DNA of 64,000 bases, taken from Bdellovibrionia bacterium. Lineage in GTDB: Bacteria > Bdellovibrionota > Bdellovibrionia > Bdellovibrionales > JAGQZY01. Below, piece by piece: positions 44,609 to 53,232 of this stretch. Below the pieces are notes generated by a model, which was given only the letters and a program-made list of their open reading frames with translations, did not search any database and was not told the origin of the DNA. The stretch is from assembly GCA_030427805.1 (NCBI GenBank), contig JAUICP010000003.1:195758-259757 (forward strand). Direction: 5' to 3'. The stretch's first letter is position 1, and each line of letters begins with the position of its first letter. The position numbers and the translations under genes were made by a program.

Positions 44609-46285
44609 TTACTTATTGGCCCAGTTATCTCTAAGAGTGACCGTTCGATTAAAGACCACGTGATCTTTGCTGTGATCCCGTCGGTCGGTCACAAAAAAAC
44701 CAAGCCGTTCAAACTGCACATGACTTTCGGGAGCGAGACTTTCCAGTCCAGGCTCCACAAATGCATTCTTCATGACCTCAAGGGAGTTCGGATTCAATGT
44801 CTGAGTCCAATCCTCATGGTTTTTCGAGGCCGGGTTGGGATCAGAAAACAAACGATCGTAAAGTCGAATTTCCGCAGGCACAGCCTCTTCGGCGGATAAC
44901 CAGTGAATAATTCCCTTCACCTTTTTTTCGCCCTCAGGAGTCACTCCATTTTTGGTGCGTTCGTCGTAGGTACAGCGAAGCTCCACAACCTTTCCAGAGT
45001 CGTCCTTAATCACCTCGTGACAGTGAACGACAAAAGCGTAGCGAAGGCGAACGTGACCATCGGGCTTGAGTCGGAAAAACTTCTTTGGTGCTTCTTCGAG
45101 AAAGTCACTCCGATCAATATAGATTTCACGGGTCATCGTCAGCTTTCGATTGCCGCGCGTCTCATCCTTAGGATGTTTTGGCCCCTCAAAAACTTCTTTT
45201 TTTCCTTCATCCCAGTTTTCGATAACGACTTTAATCGGATCTAAAACGGCAAATGCCCGATCGGCGTAGACATCCAGATCCTCTCGAACGGTCTGTTCAA
45301 GATAACTGAGCTCCGAAATACTATTTTTCTTGGTAACACCCACCTTCTCAGCAAAACTTCGAATGGCTTCGGCTCGAAAACCCAAACGTCTTAATCCGCG
45401 GATCGTCGGCATGCGCGGGTCATCCCAACCGGCAACTGTTTTATTGGCAATCAGCTCAATAAACCGTCTTTTACTCATCATCGTGTAGTCGAGGTTCAAC
45501 CGCGCAAATTCAATTTGCTGGGGGTGACATGGGGTTTTTAATGTGTCGAGAAGCCAGTCGTACAAAGGCCTGTGATCCTCAAACTCAAGCGTACATACCG
45601 AGTGAGTAATTCCTTCGAGCATATCGGACAAGGGATGAGTGAAATCATACATCGGGTAAATCGACCACTCGTTGCCAGCCCGATGATGGGCTACTTTCTT
45701 GATGCGATAAAGAATGGGGTCGCGCAAGTTCATATTGGGCGACGACATATCTATTTTGGCTCGAAGAACGGCTTTACCCTCTTCAAACTCACCCTTTTTC
45801 ATCTTCTCAAAGAGTTCTAGATTTTCTTCAACGGATCGATTGCGATGGGGACTGTTTTTTCCAGGCTCAGTAAGAGTTCCTCGCGCTTCGCGAATCTCTT
45901 CGACACTACCCGTATCCACAAAGGCTTTATCCATCTTGATCAACTCAATAGCGAAATCATAAAGCTTGTGAAAATAATCTGAGGCAAAGTAAAGATGCTC
46001 TCCCCAGTCAAATCCCAACCACTTGATATCCTCTTGAATGGCATCGACAAATTCGGGATCCTCAGCGACCGGATTCGTATCATCAAAACGCAGGTGACAA
46101 CGTCCTTTGAAACTCTCGGCCAAGCCAAAATTAAGGCAAATCGATTTTGCATGACCGATGTGAAGATAACCATTGGGTTCAGGAGGAAATCGAGTGATCA
46201 CCTGCCCCTGATTTTTACCCGCTTCAAGGTCTTTTTGAATAATCGCTTTTACAAAATTGGGGCCCACGGTTTTTGACTCAGACAT
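44609..46285 (-). CDS. glnS: Glutaminyl-tRNA synthetase
   Basis: Class I aminoacyl-tRNA synthetase that charges tRNA-Gln. ATP-site signatures are YLHIGHAKSICLN (HIGH) near residue 40 and MMSKRRFI (KMSKS equivalent) near 270. LRFDDTNPVAEDPEFVDAI and NLDYTMMSKRRF are GlnRS-specific, as is the C-terminal beta-barrel (MTREIYIDRSDF, RLRYAFVVHCHEV). Length (558) matches E. coli GlnRS. Presence of GlnRS means Gln-tRNA may be made directly rather than only by GatCAB. The upstream 135 bases carry its promoter or join it to the ACBP gene. Confidence 0.96.
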   Translation of the reverse strand: MSESKTVGPNFVKAIIQKDLEAGKNQGQVITRFPPEPNGYLHIGHAKSICLNFGLAESFKGRCHLRFDDTNPVAEDPEFVDAIQEDIKWLGFDWGEHLYFASDYFHKLYDFAIELIKMDKAFVDTGSVEEIREARGTLTEPGKNSPHRNRSVEENLELFEKMKKGEFEEGKAVLRAKIDMSSPNMNLRDPILYRIKKVAHHRAGNEWSIYPMYDFTHPLSDMLEGITHSVCTLEFEDHRPLYDWLLDTLKTPCHPQQIEFARLNLDYTMMSKRRFIELIANKTVAGWDDPRMPTIRGLRRLGFRAEAIRSFAEKVGVTKKNSISELSYLEQTVREDLDVYADRAFAVLDPIKVVIENWDEGKKEVFEGPKHPKDETRGNRKLTMTREIYIDRSDFLEEAPKKFFRLKPDGHVRLRYAFVVHCHEVIKDDSGKVVELRCTYDERTKNGVTPEGEKKVKGIIHWLSAEEAVPAEIRLYDRLFSDPNPASKNHEDWTQTLNPNSLEVMKNAFVEPGLESLAPESHVQFERLGFFVTDRRDHSKDHVVFNRTVTLRDNWANK

Positions 46286-46420
46286 CTTCTATGTCACTCC
46301 TGTTAGAGAACTTGTCTCCTGAGAATTTGACATAAACAGTCATTATTCTCAAGCTTATATTTAACGGAAAGCCACCGGGACTCCCCGGCACCGCTTAAAG
46401 AAAAGGAATGGAAGAAACTC

Positions 46421-46672
46421 TTAGGAGTCTTTTGCTATGAGGTCTTGGACCAATTGAACGTATTGGCTTTCGGCCTGGGATTGATCCGTTCCAGAGATCT
46501 TTGACCAAGCATCATACTTAGCCCGCCCCTTCACATCGAGCATTCCCGGACGCTTTCCGCTGACATCTCCCTCTGAGGCCTGCTTGAAAAGGGCATAGAG
46601 CTGAAGAAGAGTGTTATTATCGGGTCTTTTCGAAAGGTTTTTTACGGCTTCGGAAGCTTCTTTAAAATCCAT
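46421..46672 (-). CDS. Acyl-CoA-binding protein
   Basis: An 83-residue four-helix acyl-CoA-binding protein (ACBP family), which binds medium to long-chain acyl-CoA esters in the cytosol. Hallmarks are the helix LLQLYALFKQASEGDV followed by SGKRPGMLDVKGRAKYDAWSKI, the canonical YxLYKQAxxGD...P...DxxGKAKxxAW pattern. ACBPs are common in eukaryotes and occur in some bacteria. It sits 72 bases downstream of the zinc-ribbon gene on the same strand, near a fatty-acid-hydroxylase-like fusion, hinting at lipid metabolism. Confidence 0.9.
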   Translation of the reverse strand: MDFKEASEAVKNLSKRPDNNTLLQLYALFKQASEGDVSGKRPGMLDVKGRAKYDAWSKISGTDQSQAESQYVQLVQDLIAKDS

Positions 46673-46744
46673 GGTTTCCTCGCAATCAAACTTGAATACC
46701 TTATCCTATGGCTTCCTTCGGGGGAGTCAAGTGGGTCTTAGCGC

Positions 46745-48703
46745 CTAGGAAATGACGGACTTCAAGGTCAACTGACACTCAGAATGCAGTTCAGGTTCCG
46801 TATCGAGAAGCTCTAAAATCCGTTTTTTGAGCTCCAAGGGATTGGCACTTGCCTTGACGATATTAGCGATCAGGCTCGCACAGGTCCTTTGGTACATAGC
46901 CCAGGTCTTCGACCTCAAGACGACAAAGAGCTTGTCCACAAGGACCTCTCGCTCGCTATCGTTCAGGTAGGTATTAAGATCCAGACTCTTCGCTCCATCT
47001 AAAACTTGATCGACAAAACCAATAAGGTTGGTCTCTGAAAGAAACTCAGGATTGACCATAGCTTCGAAAAGACATTCTAAAAAATGCTCCTTACTACCGA
47101 AAAGTGCTTCGATCGCCTCAGGCTCAAAACTCAAAGGGAGTCCCAGTTGAACGTCTCTAGGGCCCTTTTGACTCCTCTTTAAGCACCAGAAAGCCTCGGA
47201 GCGAAGTCCTTTTGAGCACTTGGGACTCCAAGCAATCTGAGTCATTTCCTTGAGAAGGTTTAGGTCGTAATGAGCTTTCAAAACCACCTCAGAAATTCGA
47301 AGAAGAGAGGTGACTAACTCTTCATTTTTGACATCCGCTTCAGCGAGACTTTTTGCCAACAGCGCAGCCCCAAGCTTTTCTTCTCTCGCCTTTCTCGTAA
47401 AATGATCTTTCAGTTTTGCAACTAAATTGAGTTCAATAGCCTTTTCAAATACAGCTTCAACTCCTAAAAAGTTTTTCTTTAGTAACAGTTCGAGTAGTAA
47501 ATTTTCAGCTTTTTCGGGATCGAGGGCGGTTAAAAACTCGAGAGACTCCTCTTCTGAAAGTTGATCGCCAACAAGCCTCAATATCTTCGCTCCCAAGGCG
47601 TCTTTGTTGTTTCGCAATTCAATCAAAAGCTCTTTTTTTAATTCATCCTTAACTTCACCACGGTATGATTGAAGAACCCGATCTTTCACTTCTATGGGCA
47701 GTGTAGAAAAATTTTTAAAACAGAGTGGAGAGCCAAGGCTTGCCAGTTCTAGCCTCACCAAATTCCTCGCTTCAGACTCTGCCATTGATTCGAATTCGAG
47801 TTCGAGTTTTGATGGGTCTTCGAGATAGAGGAGCCACGACAATCGCAAGTCAAAATCATCTGACTGAATGGCTTCTTCTCTTACCTTTTCTAGTACGGTT
47901 TTAACTTCGTCGCCAAGAGCATTGATCTTATTGGGGTTTAAAATGAGAAGAGTCAGTGTTAACCAAGACTTCATTTGCGGAAATTCCTCGATGAGGCCCA
48001 ACAAATGGTCAGTATCGATACTTGGAGCGTACCTTCGTCTTAGCCCAAGGCTAAAAAGATTTCTCCATTGCCAACTCACAAAAAGAGCGAGGGCCTCAAC
48101 CAAGAGGCGTCCTTGATTATAGAAAAGCATTCTCAGGTTTTCATGCCAATCTTCATTGAATTTTCCCTGACGAACCAAGGCAATGAGAGCCAGGTTTTTT
48201 GCCAAATAGCTGGAACTTGATTTTAAAATAGACTCTAGATCCAAATGCACGACATCTTTATTTTTCTTGAGCGCTTCGAAATCGGGATTATTCATTGGAA
48301 TGAGGCTTATGAACTCGTCCTCCAAGAGAATATCAAATCCCCTTTGCTTCATAAATTTCTCACAGAAACGAATCTCCATGAGCAACTTTTCGACCAGGGT
48401 CCACTGTTGTAAATATTGGGAACTGAGGTGAGTTTGCTCCTCCTTGGATAACGAGGTTATTCTCTCGGCAATAGAAAACTTATCGACACCACCCGACTTG
48501 AGCATTCGACCAAGAATGAATTGGTTGGATTTTAGAAGCGAAAAGTTGCAGTTCTCACAAGTTTGATGTTCCACCCCTTGCCAATGAAGACACCATACAC
48601 AGCAATTTAGCTTCTCCAGAGCCCCCTTGCAGACCGAACAACGCTCACTAGTCTGCGGCGAGCTAAATTTGGCATTACAGTCACGGCAGGAATACCTCGT
48701 CAC
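46745..48703 (-). CDS. Zinc-ribbon protein with long helical repeat region
   Basis: A 652-residue protein. The first 55 residues hold Cys pairs in CRDCNAKF, CSVCKGA, CCVWC and CENCNF, consistent with one or two zinc ribbons. The remainder is Leu-rich and strongly helical, with repeats of about 35-45 residues resembling HEAT-like solenoids. I recognise no enzymatic motif. The start is GTG at 48703, overlapping the upstream gene's TGA (GTGA), so translation is coupled. The protein is cytoplasmic by sequence. It may be a scaffold, but no function is claimed. Confidence 0.7.
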   Translation of the reverse strand: MTRYSCRDCNAKFSSPQTSERCSVCKGALEKLNCCVWCLHWQGVEHQTCENCNFSLLKSNQFILGRMLKSGGVDKFSIAERITSLSKEEQTHLSSQYLQQWTLVEKLLMEIRFCEKFMKQRGFDILLEDEFISLIPMNNPDFEALKKNKDVVHLDLESILKSSSSYLAKNLALIALVRQGKFNEDWHENLRMLFYNQGRLLVEALALFVSWQWRNLFSLGLRRRYAPSIDTDHLLGLIEEFPQMKSWLTLTLLILNPNKINALGDEVKTVLEKVREEAIQSDDFDLRLSWLLYLEDPSKLELEFESMAESEARNLVRLELASLGSPLCFKNFSTLPIEVKDRVLQSYRGEVKDELKKELLIELRNNKDALGAKILRLVGDQLSEEESLEFLTALDPEKAENLLLELLLKKNFLGVEAVFEKAIELNLVAKLKDHFTRKAREEKLGAALLAKSLAEADVKNEELVTSLLRISEVVLKAHYDLNLLKEMTQIAWSPKCSKGLRSEAFWCLKRSQKGPRDVQLGLPLSFEPEAIEALFGSKEHFLECLFEAMVNPEFLSETNLIGFVDQVLDGAKSLDLNTYLNDSEREVLVDKLFVVLRSKTWAMYQRTCASLIANIVKASANPLELKKRILELLDTEPELHSECQLTLKSVIS

Positions 48704-49932
48704 AATTCGGACTCCGCTTGACTGGGTCCCAATTGAAGGTCCTCAAAAGAGTTTTGCTTTTTACTGTCAACGTAGGGAACTTGCCGGGTCAATGACCTGG
48801 CGAGGTCTGGGTCAAACCATGTTTCAAGGTATAAGTCCCGGGGGTTTTGGTAACTTAAAAAAAGAAACTTAAAGTAATTTAAAATCGCGAAGCCCGTATA
48901 GGTGACTGGAATATAGTGCATTTGTCTTTTAATCATAAAAAGACTGAGACGAGCTACAGTTCGAGCCGAGAAAAAGCCCCACCCCATTTGCGAACGAAAG
49001 GCCGCCGGAACGATATGACGATAAATGAGGCCCGGATAGAAGGCATAATAACGAGCCACCCGCTGAAAGGCTCTTTTGGACTCGAGGTAAGGCACATAGG
49101 ACTTAACACCAAAGCTGGGATGAAACTCAATTTCCGAGCCTACAGCCCAAACCTCTGGAGTGCGTCCTTCTTCTTCACAAACCTTTCTATAGGCCTCGAT
49201 AAGATTCACATAGGACCAATAGTTGGCTGGCATGGACTTTTCAGGCTCACGATTCCCATGGGAGAGAACGAGGACATCGATACCTTTTAGCTTTTCTTTT
49301 GCAAAAACCTGAAGGCCATTAAAATCACGCCCATGCTTAAGGCGAACCACGGGATAATTCGATAGGGCGCTCAAACTCGAGAGAAACTCTCGCCCTAGGC
49401 CGCTAGAGGTTCCGCTAACCCCATAACGTTTTGTTTCTAGGTGGTGCCCCGTCCCCATCAACCAATCAAAAAGTCGATGAAAAGAACTGTAATAACGATT
49501 CGGGAAGATATGATGAAGACGGTGGTAATTGGCCCGCACCCAAAAAGAAAAAAATCGACTAGTTGGTGCCGGTTCTTTTTCGCGGTGATGGGGGTCCTCC
49601 CCTTGCCAATAGAGGTTTAGTGCAAAAAAACAGGTTTGAACCGATAAAGCGATGAGGAGCGAAAGACCCGAAACAAAAATTCCTCCTAAAAGGATAACGG
49701 CGTAGGCGGTTAAGGCTTCCGGAAGCACGTGATTCACCAGATTTTTTCTTCGGTAGGACTCGTTAATTTTTAGTTTCTCATCAAAGAAACGATGGTGATC
49801 GGCGTGCATCTGCCCCAGACGCCGCAATAAGGGATGGGGGTGATTTTCAAGTCGATGGAGGAAGTAATGAATTCCATCAAAGACGAAACTAGAAAGTAAC
49901 AATAATATAAGAACTTCCAGAAAAGTCGCCAC
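48700..49932 (-). CDS. Fatty-acid-hydroxylase / reductase-like fusion (CER1-like layout)
   Basis: A 410-residue protein in two parts. Residues 1-190 are a membrane fatty-acid hydroxylase (sterol desaturase) domain with clustered His motifs: HYFLHR, HADHH, HRREKEP-type loop (EDPHH) and HRLHH, which bind a di-iron centre. Residues about 195-345 have a dinucleotide-binding-like start SGTSSGLGREF and LVLSHGN like short-chain dehydrogenases. A C-terminal hydrophobic region follows. Plant CER1/WAX2 proteins also combine a hydroxylase domain with a second domain, so the layout is noteworthy. Predicted to act on fatty acyl or aldehyde substrates at the inner membrane. It is first in the operon with the zinc-ribbon gene. 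Confidence 0.75.
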   Translation of the reverse strand: MATFLEVLILLLLSSFVFDGIHYFLHRLENHPHPLLRRLGQMHADHHRFFDEKLKINESYRRKNLVNHVLPEALTAYAVILLGGIFVSGLSLLIALSVQTCFFALNLYWQGEDPHHREKEPAPTSRFFSFWVRANYHRLHHIFPNRYYSSFHRLFDWLMGTGHHLETKRYGVSGTSSGLGREFLSSLSALSNYPVVRLKHGRDFNGLQVFAKEKLKGIDVLVLSHGNREPEKSMPANYWSYVNLIEAYRKVCEEEGRTPEVWAVGSEIEFHPSFGVKSYVPYLESKRAFQRVARYYAFYPGLIYRHIVPAAFRSQMGWGFFSARTVARLSLFMIKRQMHYIPVTYTGFAILNYFKFLFLSYQNPRDLYLETWFDPDLARSLTRQVPYVDSKKQNSFEDLQLGPSQAESEL

Positions 49933-50105
49933 TGGGCCTCCTATTCAAATTGAGACTAACATGGCCAATTTCGTTTAAACAAGTCATCAGATGGCCCCAG
50001 TTCCGCCTCCCTAATTTTCTCACTTTTGCACGGACTTTCCCCAGTGATTAGGGCAAAATAAAAGGTGCGAAAGTGGTATGTATCTCCCATTTACCTGAGG
50101 AACTT

Positions 50106-50528
50106 ATGCGGATTTTTCTAGTCTTAATTCTTCTCTCTATTTCGAGCATCGCTTCAGCTGGCTCCTTAAAGATCGAAATTATCGACAAAGTTTCCCGAGT
50201 CACGGAATACAAAAATGACAAACGAGTGATCCTTATTTTACTTAAAAAGAACACTCAAGACGTCATCTCTCTTCTCATGAAGCGATTCAGTGAGCGCACC
50301 GACGAAATCGAAGACCGAAAGTTGGTATTTCTCCTGGTGGAATCCCCCGAACTTCAAGAGAAGTTCCGCAAGAAATACCGGGGATTTAAAAACCGTTGGT
50401 ATGGGCTTATTGGTCTCGATGGAAAATTGAAAATGAGCCACAAATACATGTTCACCGCCAAACAGATCTTTAAAAAGGTCGACTCAATGCCCTTGAGGCG
50501 ACAGGAAATCACAGCTCGCAACGATTAA
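50106..50528 (+). CDS. Secreted DUF4174 protein
   Basis: A 140-residue exported protein from the ATG at 50106. A signal peptide (LVLILLSISSIASA) precedes a single domain with the DUF4174 pattern: RVILILLKKNTQD near the start, LVFLLVESPE in the middle, WYGLIGLDGKLKMSHK, and the distinctive C-terminal KKVDSMPLRRQEI. DUF4174 has a thioredoxin-like fold without a catalytic Cys pair and an unknown function. The frame extends to 50073, but that adds residues before the signal peptide. It is monocistronic. Confidence 0.75.
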   Translation: MRIFLVLILLSISSIASAGSLKIEIIDKVSRVTEYKNDKRVILILLKKNTQDVISLLMKRFSERTDEIEDRKLVFLLVESPELQEKFRKKYRGFKNRWYGLIGLDGKLKMSHKYMFTAKQIFKKVDSMPLRRQEITARND

Positions 50529-50588
50529 TGCAGGGCAAAAGATTTAAGACCTATTTTTAAATCATAGAAAATCGACTAGTCTTTTAAT

Positions 50589-51431
50589 GTGGCAAAGCTA
50601 AAAGAGCGCATTCAAGAGATTATTTTTGAGGCCGAAACCCCCGAGGGTAAAGCCTTCGATGTTCTGATCTTGATACTCATTGTTTCCAGTGTTGTGGCCG
50701 TTTGTCTCGAAAGTGTGAGCTCTATTCAAGCCCGCTTTGGTGAAGAACTTCTCATTATCGAGTGGGTCATTACCTTACTCTTCACCATTGAATACTTTCT
50801 TAGAATTTATTCCGTACAAAAACCAAGGCGCTATATTTTTTCATTCTACGGCCTCATCGATTTGTTTTCGATTTTACCAACTTACTTAAGTATCTTTTTA
50901 GTTGGCGCCCAGTCACTTCTAGTCGTTCGCATCTTTAGGCTCCTGCGCATCTTTAGAATATTCAAACTCGGACGCTACGTCGGCGAAGCCCAAACTTTAA
51001 AAATCGCCCTTTTTCGATCTACGAGAAAAATCATTGTCTTTCTCGGTTCAGTTCTCAGTATCGCGGTCTTCATGGGAACTGTGATGTACTTGGTCGAAGG
51101 AGAAGACAATGGCTTTACAAGTATTCCAAAATCCATTTACTGGTCGATTGTGACTCTGACCACCGTTGGCTTTGGAGACATCACTCCCCAAACGGTCCTC
51201 GGGCAAACCATTGCCTCGGCCCTTATGATACTGGGTTATGGAATATTAGCCGTCCCCACGGGAATTGTTTCCGTGGAACTTTCCCAGGCCCATCAAGAGC
51301 AACAAGTAATGACCTTCGTTTGCTATGAGTGTGGCGCTGAAGGCCATCACCTCGAGGCAAAACACTGCTATAATTGTGGTGAAAAATTACTCGAACACTG
51401 CGACCAAGGCCACATCAAATCACCTGAATGA
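50589..51431 (+). CDS. Voltage-gated potassium channel with C-terminal zinc ribbon
   Basis: A 280-residue Kv-type channel with six transmembrane segments. S4 carries the regularly spaced positive charges RIFRLLRIFRIFK (Arg/Lys every third residue). The pore has the selectivity filter TLTTVGFGD near residue 195. The C-terminal tail ends in CYECGAEGHHLEAKHCYNCG, a C-x2-C...C-x2-C zinc-ribbon-like module. Four subunits would form a channel in the inner membrane. The start is GTG without a strong ribosome-binding site. Its stop overlaps the convergent gene by 17 bases. Confidence 0.88.
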   Translation: MAKLKERIQEIIFEAETPEGKAFDVLILILIVSSVVAVCLESVSSIQARFGEELLIIEWVITLLFTIEYFLRIYSVQKPRRYIFSFYGLIDLFSILPTYLSIFLVGAQSLLVVRIFRLLRIFRIFKLGRYVGEAQTLKIALFRSTRKIIVFLGSVLSIAVFMGTVMYLVEGEDNGFTSIPKSIYWSIVTLTTVGFGDITPQTVLGQTIASALMILGYGILAVPTGIVSVELSQAHQEQQVMTFVCYECGAEGHHLEAKHCYNCGEKLLEHCDQGHIKSPE

Positions 51432-51903
51432 TTTCATATTCTAAGGGACCATTTTTTCCGTTGAGTTCGAAGTAATCACCAACTCGAGCCCCAAAAACAT
51501 TTTGCCCCAGAGGAGACTCTGGCGAAAGACTCATAATTTTTTGGGATTTATATTCGATGGACTCCCCTCCCCTTTGCGGAAGGGTAAAATACCATGCTTT
51601 TCGTTCGCCATCGATTTCGATCTGGACGAGCGCCGTTGCTTCAATCGATTTATCTTTAAAATCTTTGACCTCGAGTAACTCAAGAACTCCGACGACCTTG
51701 GCGAGGTCTTGGGCCCTTTTTGCCTGACCGTGGGCCAAGTAAGAAGCTTCAAGTCCACGGGTATCGTATTTATTTTCAGCCTTGGCGTCGTCGGCAATGG
51801 CGTAATTGCGAGCCTCGTCAGCCGAATGCAACATGACGTTCAGTTCATCGCGAAACTTTTCGGTAAATTGTTGGAGTATGGCCTGTTTATCTGCAAAATC
51901 CAC
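51415..51903 (-). CDS. GreB/GreA-related elongation factor-like protein
   Basis: A 162-residue protein. The N-terminal region (SADEARNYAIADDAKAENKYDTRG) forms a helix pair like the coiled coil of Gre factors, followed by the FKBP-like C-terminal domain with SPLGQNVFGARVGDYFE and EYEIIQV, the usual Gre ending. The signature DLSENAEYDAAKE of GreA is replaced by NYAIADDAKAENKYDTRGLEASYLA, a pattern seen in a Gre-like subgroup. It is therefore a Gre-related factor, distinct from the greA at 9416. It lies nine bases downstream of rlmI. Confidence 0.75.
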   Translation of the reverse strand: MDFADKQAILQQFTEKFRDELNVMLHSADEARNYAIADDAKAENKYDTRGLEASYLAHGQAKRAQDLAKVVGVLELLEVKDFKDKSIEATALVQIEIDGERKAWYFTLPQRGGESIEYKSQKIMSLSPESPLGQNVFGARVGDYFELNGKNGPLEYEIIQVI

Positions 51904-51912
51904 TTTTATTCC

Positions 51913-53055
51913 TCAATCTAATACCAAATGGTAGAACTTTAAATACCTCATCTCAGGATGAATATGGCGAAAAGGATGATCACTCCCCTGACCTGAAACC
52001 CGAAGAACTCTACCGGTCCTCCGCGCCTGAGATAGGGATTCGTCGATTATAGCAGAAAAGTCATCAAAATTAATATGAGAAGAACAACTACTTAAGAATA
52101 AATGGCCCTCAGCCGGTAAACACTTAGCAGCCATGGCAAAAATGTCTGTGTATTTCTTTATGGCTTGGGGCTTTGATTTCTCATTGGGAGCCATCGAAGG
52201 CGGGTCCACCATGATCATATCGAATGACTCTTTATTCTCTTTTAGAAAGTCATAGCAGTCCTTGACCACTCCCTTGTGGCAGTCTTTCTCCAAACCATTC
52301 ATTTGCCAATTGAAATGGGCGTTTTCGATCGCATTGGGGGCAATATCCACACTAGTGACTTGCTTGGCACCACCGACACCGGCATAGATCGAAAATCCTC
52401 CGGTGTAACTGAATAGATTTAAAAAGCTCTTACCCTGAGAAAAGCGAGAAAGGTATTGGCGGTTTTCCCTTTGATCGAGAAAAAAACCGGTTTTTTGCCC
52501 CTCTAATACATTGACAGAAAAGGCGACCTGATTTTCTCTAATCGATATCGAATCGCTGAGTTGACCTTTTAAAAAAATCGGTTCCTTGTGGTGTCGGGAC
52601 TTGTTGATGATGCAGGACCAATCAAAGAACTCTTCCAAGTTTTCAACGACTCCTTGAGACAGCCAGAACGTTTCGAGTGGTTCACTATCAAATTGTAAAA
52701 CAGCAACATCTTCGTAGCGATCACAAACCATTCCCGGCAAAGAATCCCCTTCGCCATTAAGTAGGCGATAGGCTGTGGTTTCTGCATTGAAGAGTCTGAG
52801 TGCCAAGGCATTGCGCATCTTCTTGGCGAAAAAGGCTCGGCTGGGTGGAGACTTATCAAGAGATAGAATTCGCAGGGCAAAGTCGTGGTCCTTATCGAAA
52901 AAAGCCCATGCTAAATGAGCTCCCTTCGGGTCCAAGAGCTGAACCATTTCACCAGTCTTTGCGGCGTCAGCTTTCTCAAGGGCTGACCCATAAACCCAGG
53001 GATGTCCCCGGAGGATATTTTTTCGCAAATTTCGTGAAAGTTTTAACTTCTGCAT
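51913..53055 (-). CDS. rlmI: 23S rRNA m5C1962 methyltransferase RlmI-like
   Basis: Class I SAM-dependent RNA methyltransferase of the RlmI/YccW type. An N-terminal PUA-like domain (NLRKNILRGHPWVYGSAL) and a linker precede the Rossmann domain with FSYTGGFSIYAGVGGAKQVTSVD (SAM-binding), the DPPSMAPNEKS motif IV and a final SSCSSHI with the catalytic Cys region. About 380 residues, like E. coli RlmI. The ATG at 53055 is chosen because GGAAAG lies just upstream. The GTG at 53070 only extends it by five residues. It is likely cotranscribed with the downstream Gre-like gene. Confidence 0.9.
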   Translation of the reverse strand: MQKLKLSRNLRKNILRGHPWVYGSALEKADAAKTGEMVQLLDPKGAHLAWAFFDKDHDFALRILSLDKSPPSRAFFAKKMRNALALRLFNAETTAYRLLNGEGDSLPGMVCDRYEDVAVLQFDSEPLETFWLSQGVVENLEEFFDWSCIINKSRHHKEPIFLKGQLSDSISIRENQVAFSVNVLEGQKTGFFLDQRENRQYLSRFSQGKSFLNLFSYTGGFSIYAGVGGAKQVTSVDIAPNAIENAHFNWQMNGLEKDCHKGVVKDCYDFLKENKESFDMIMVDPPSMAPNEKSKPQAIKKYTDIFAMAAKCLPAEGHLFLSSCSSHINFDDFSAIIDESLSQARRTGRVLRVSGQGSDHPFRHIHPEMRYLKFYHLVLD

Positions 53056-53232
53056 TCGACTCTTTCCCACTCAATCGGTCACGAGACCGAGAACCCATGA
53101 GAGTCCTATCACGATGGCCGAGATTAGGCCCGTTTAGGCCTCTCCTTTATAACTATTTCACAGGCCCCTAAAAGCCTACACCTGGGCCTCAGGAGGAGTT
53201 AAGATGCGCTGCATTAAGTATTGGAGATTCAT

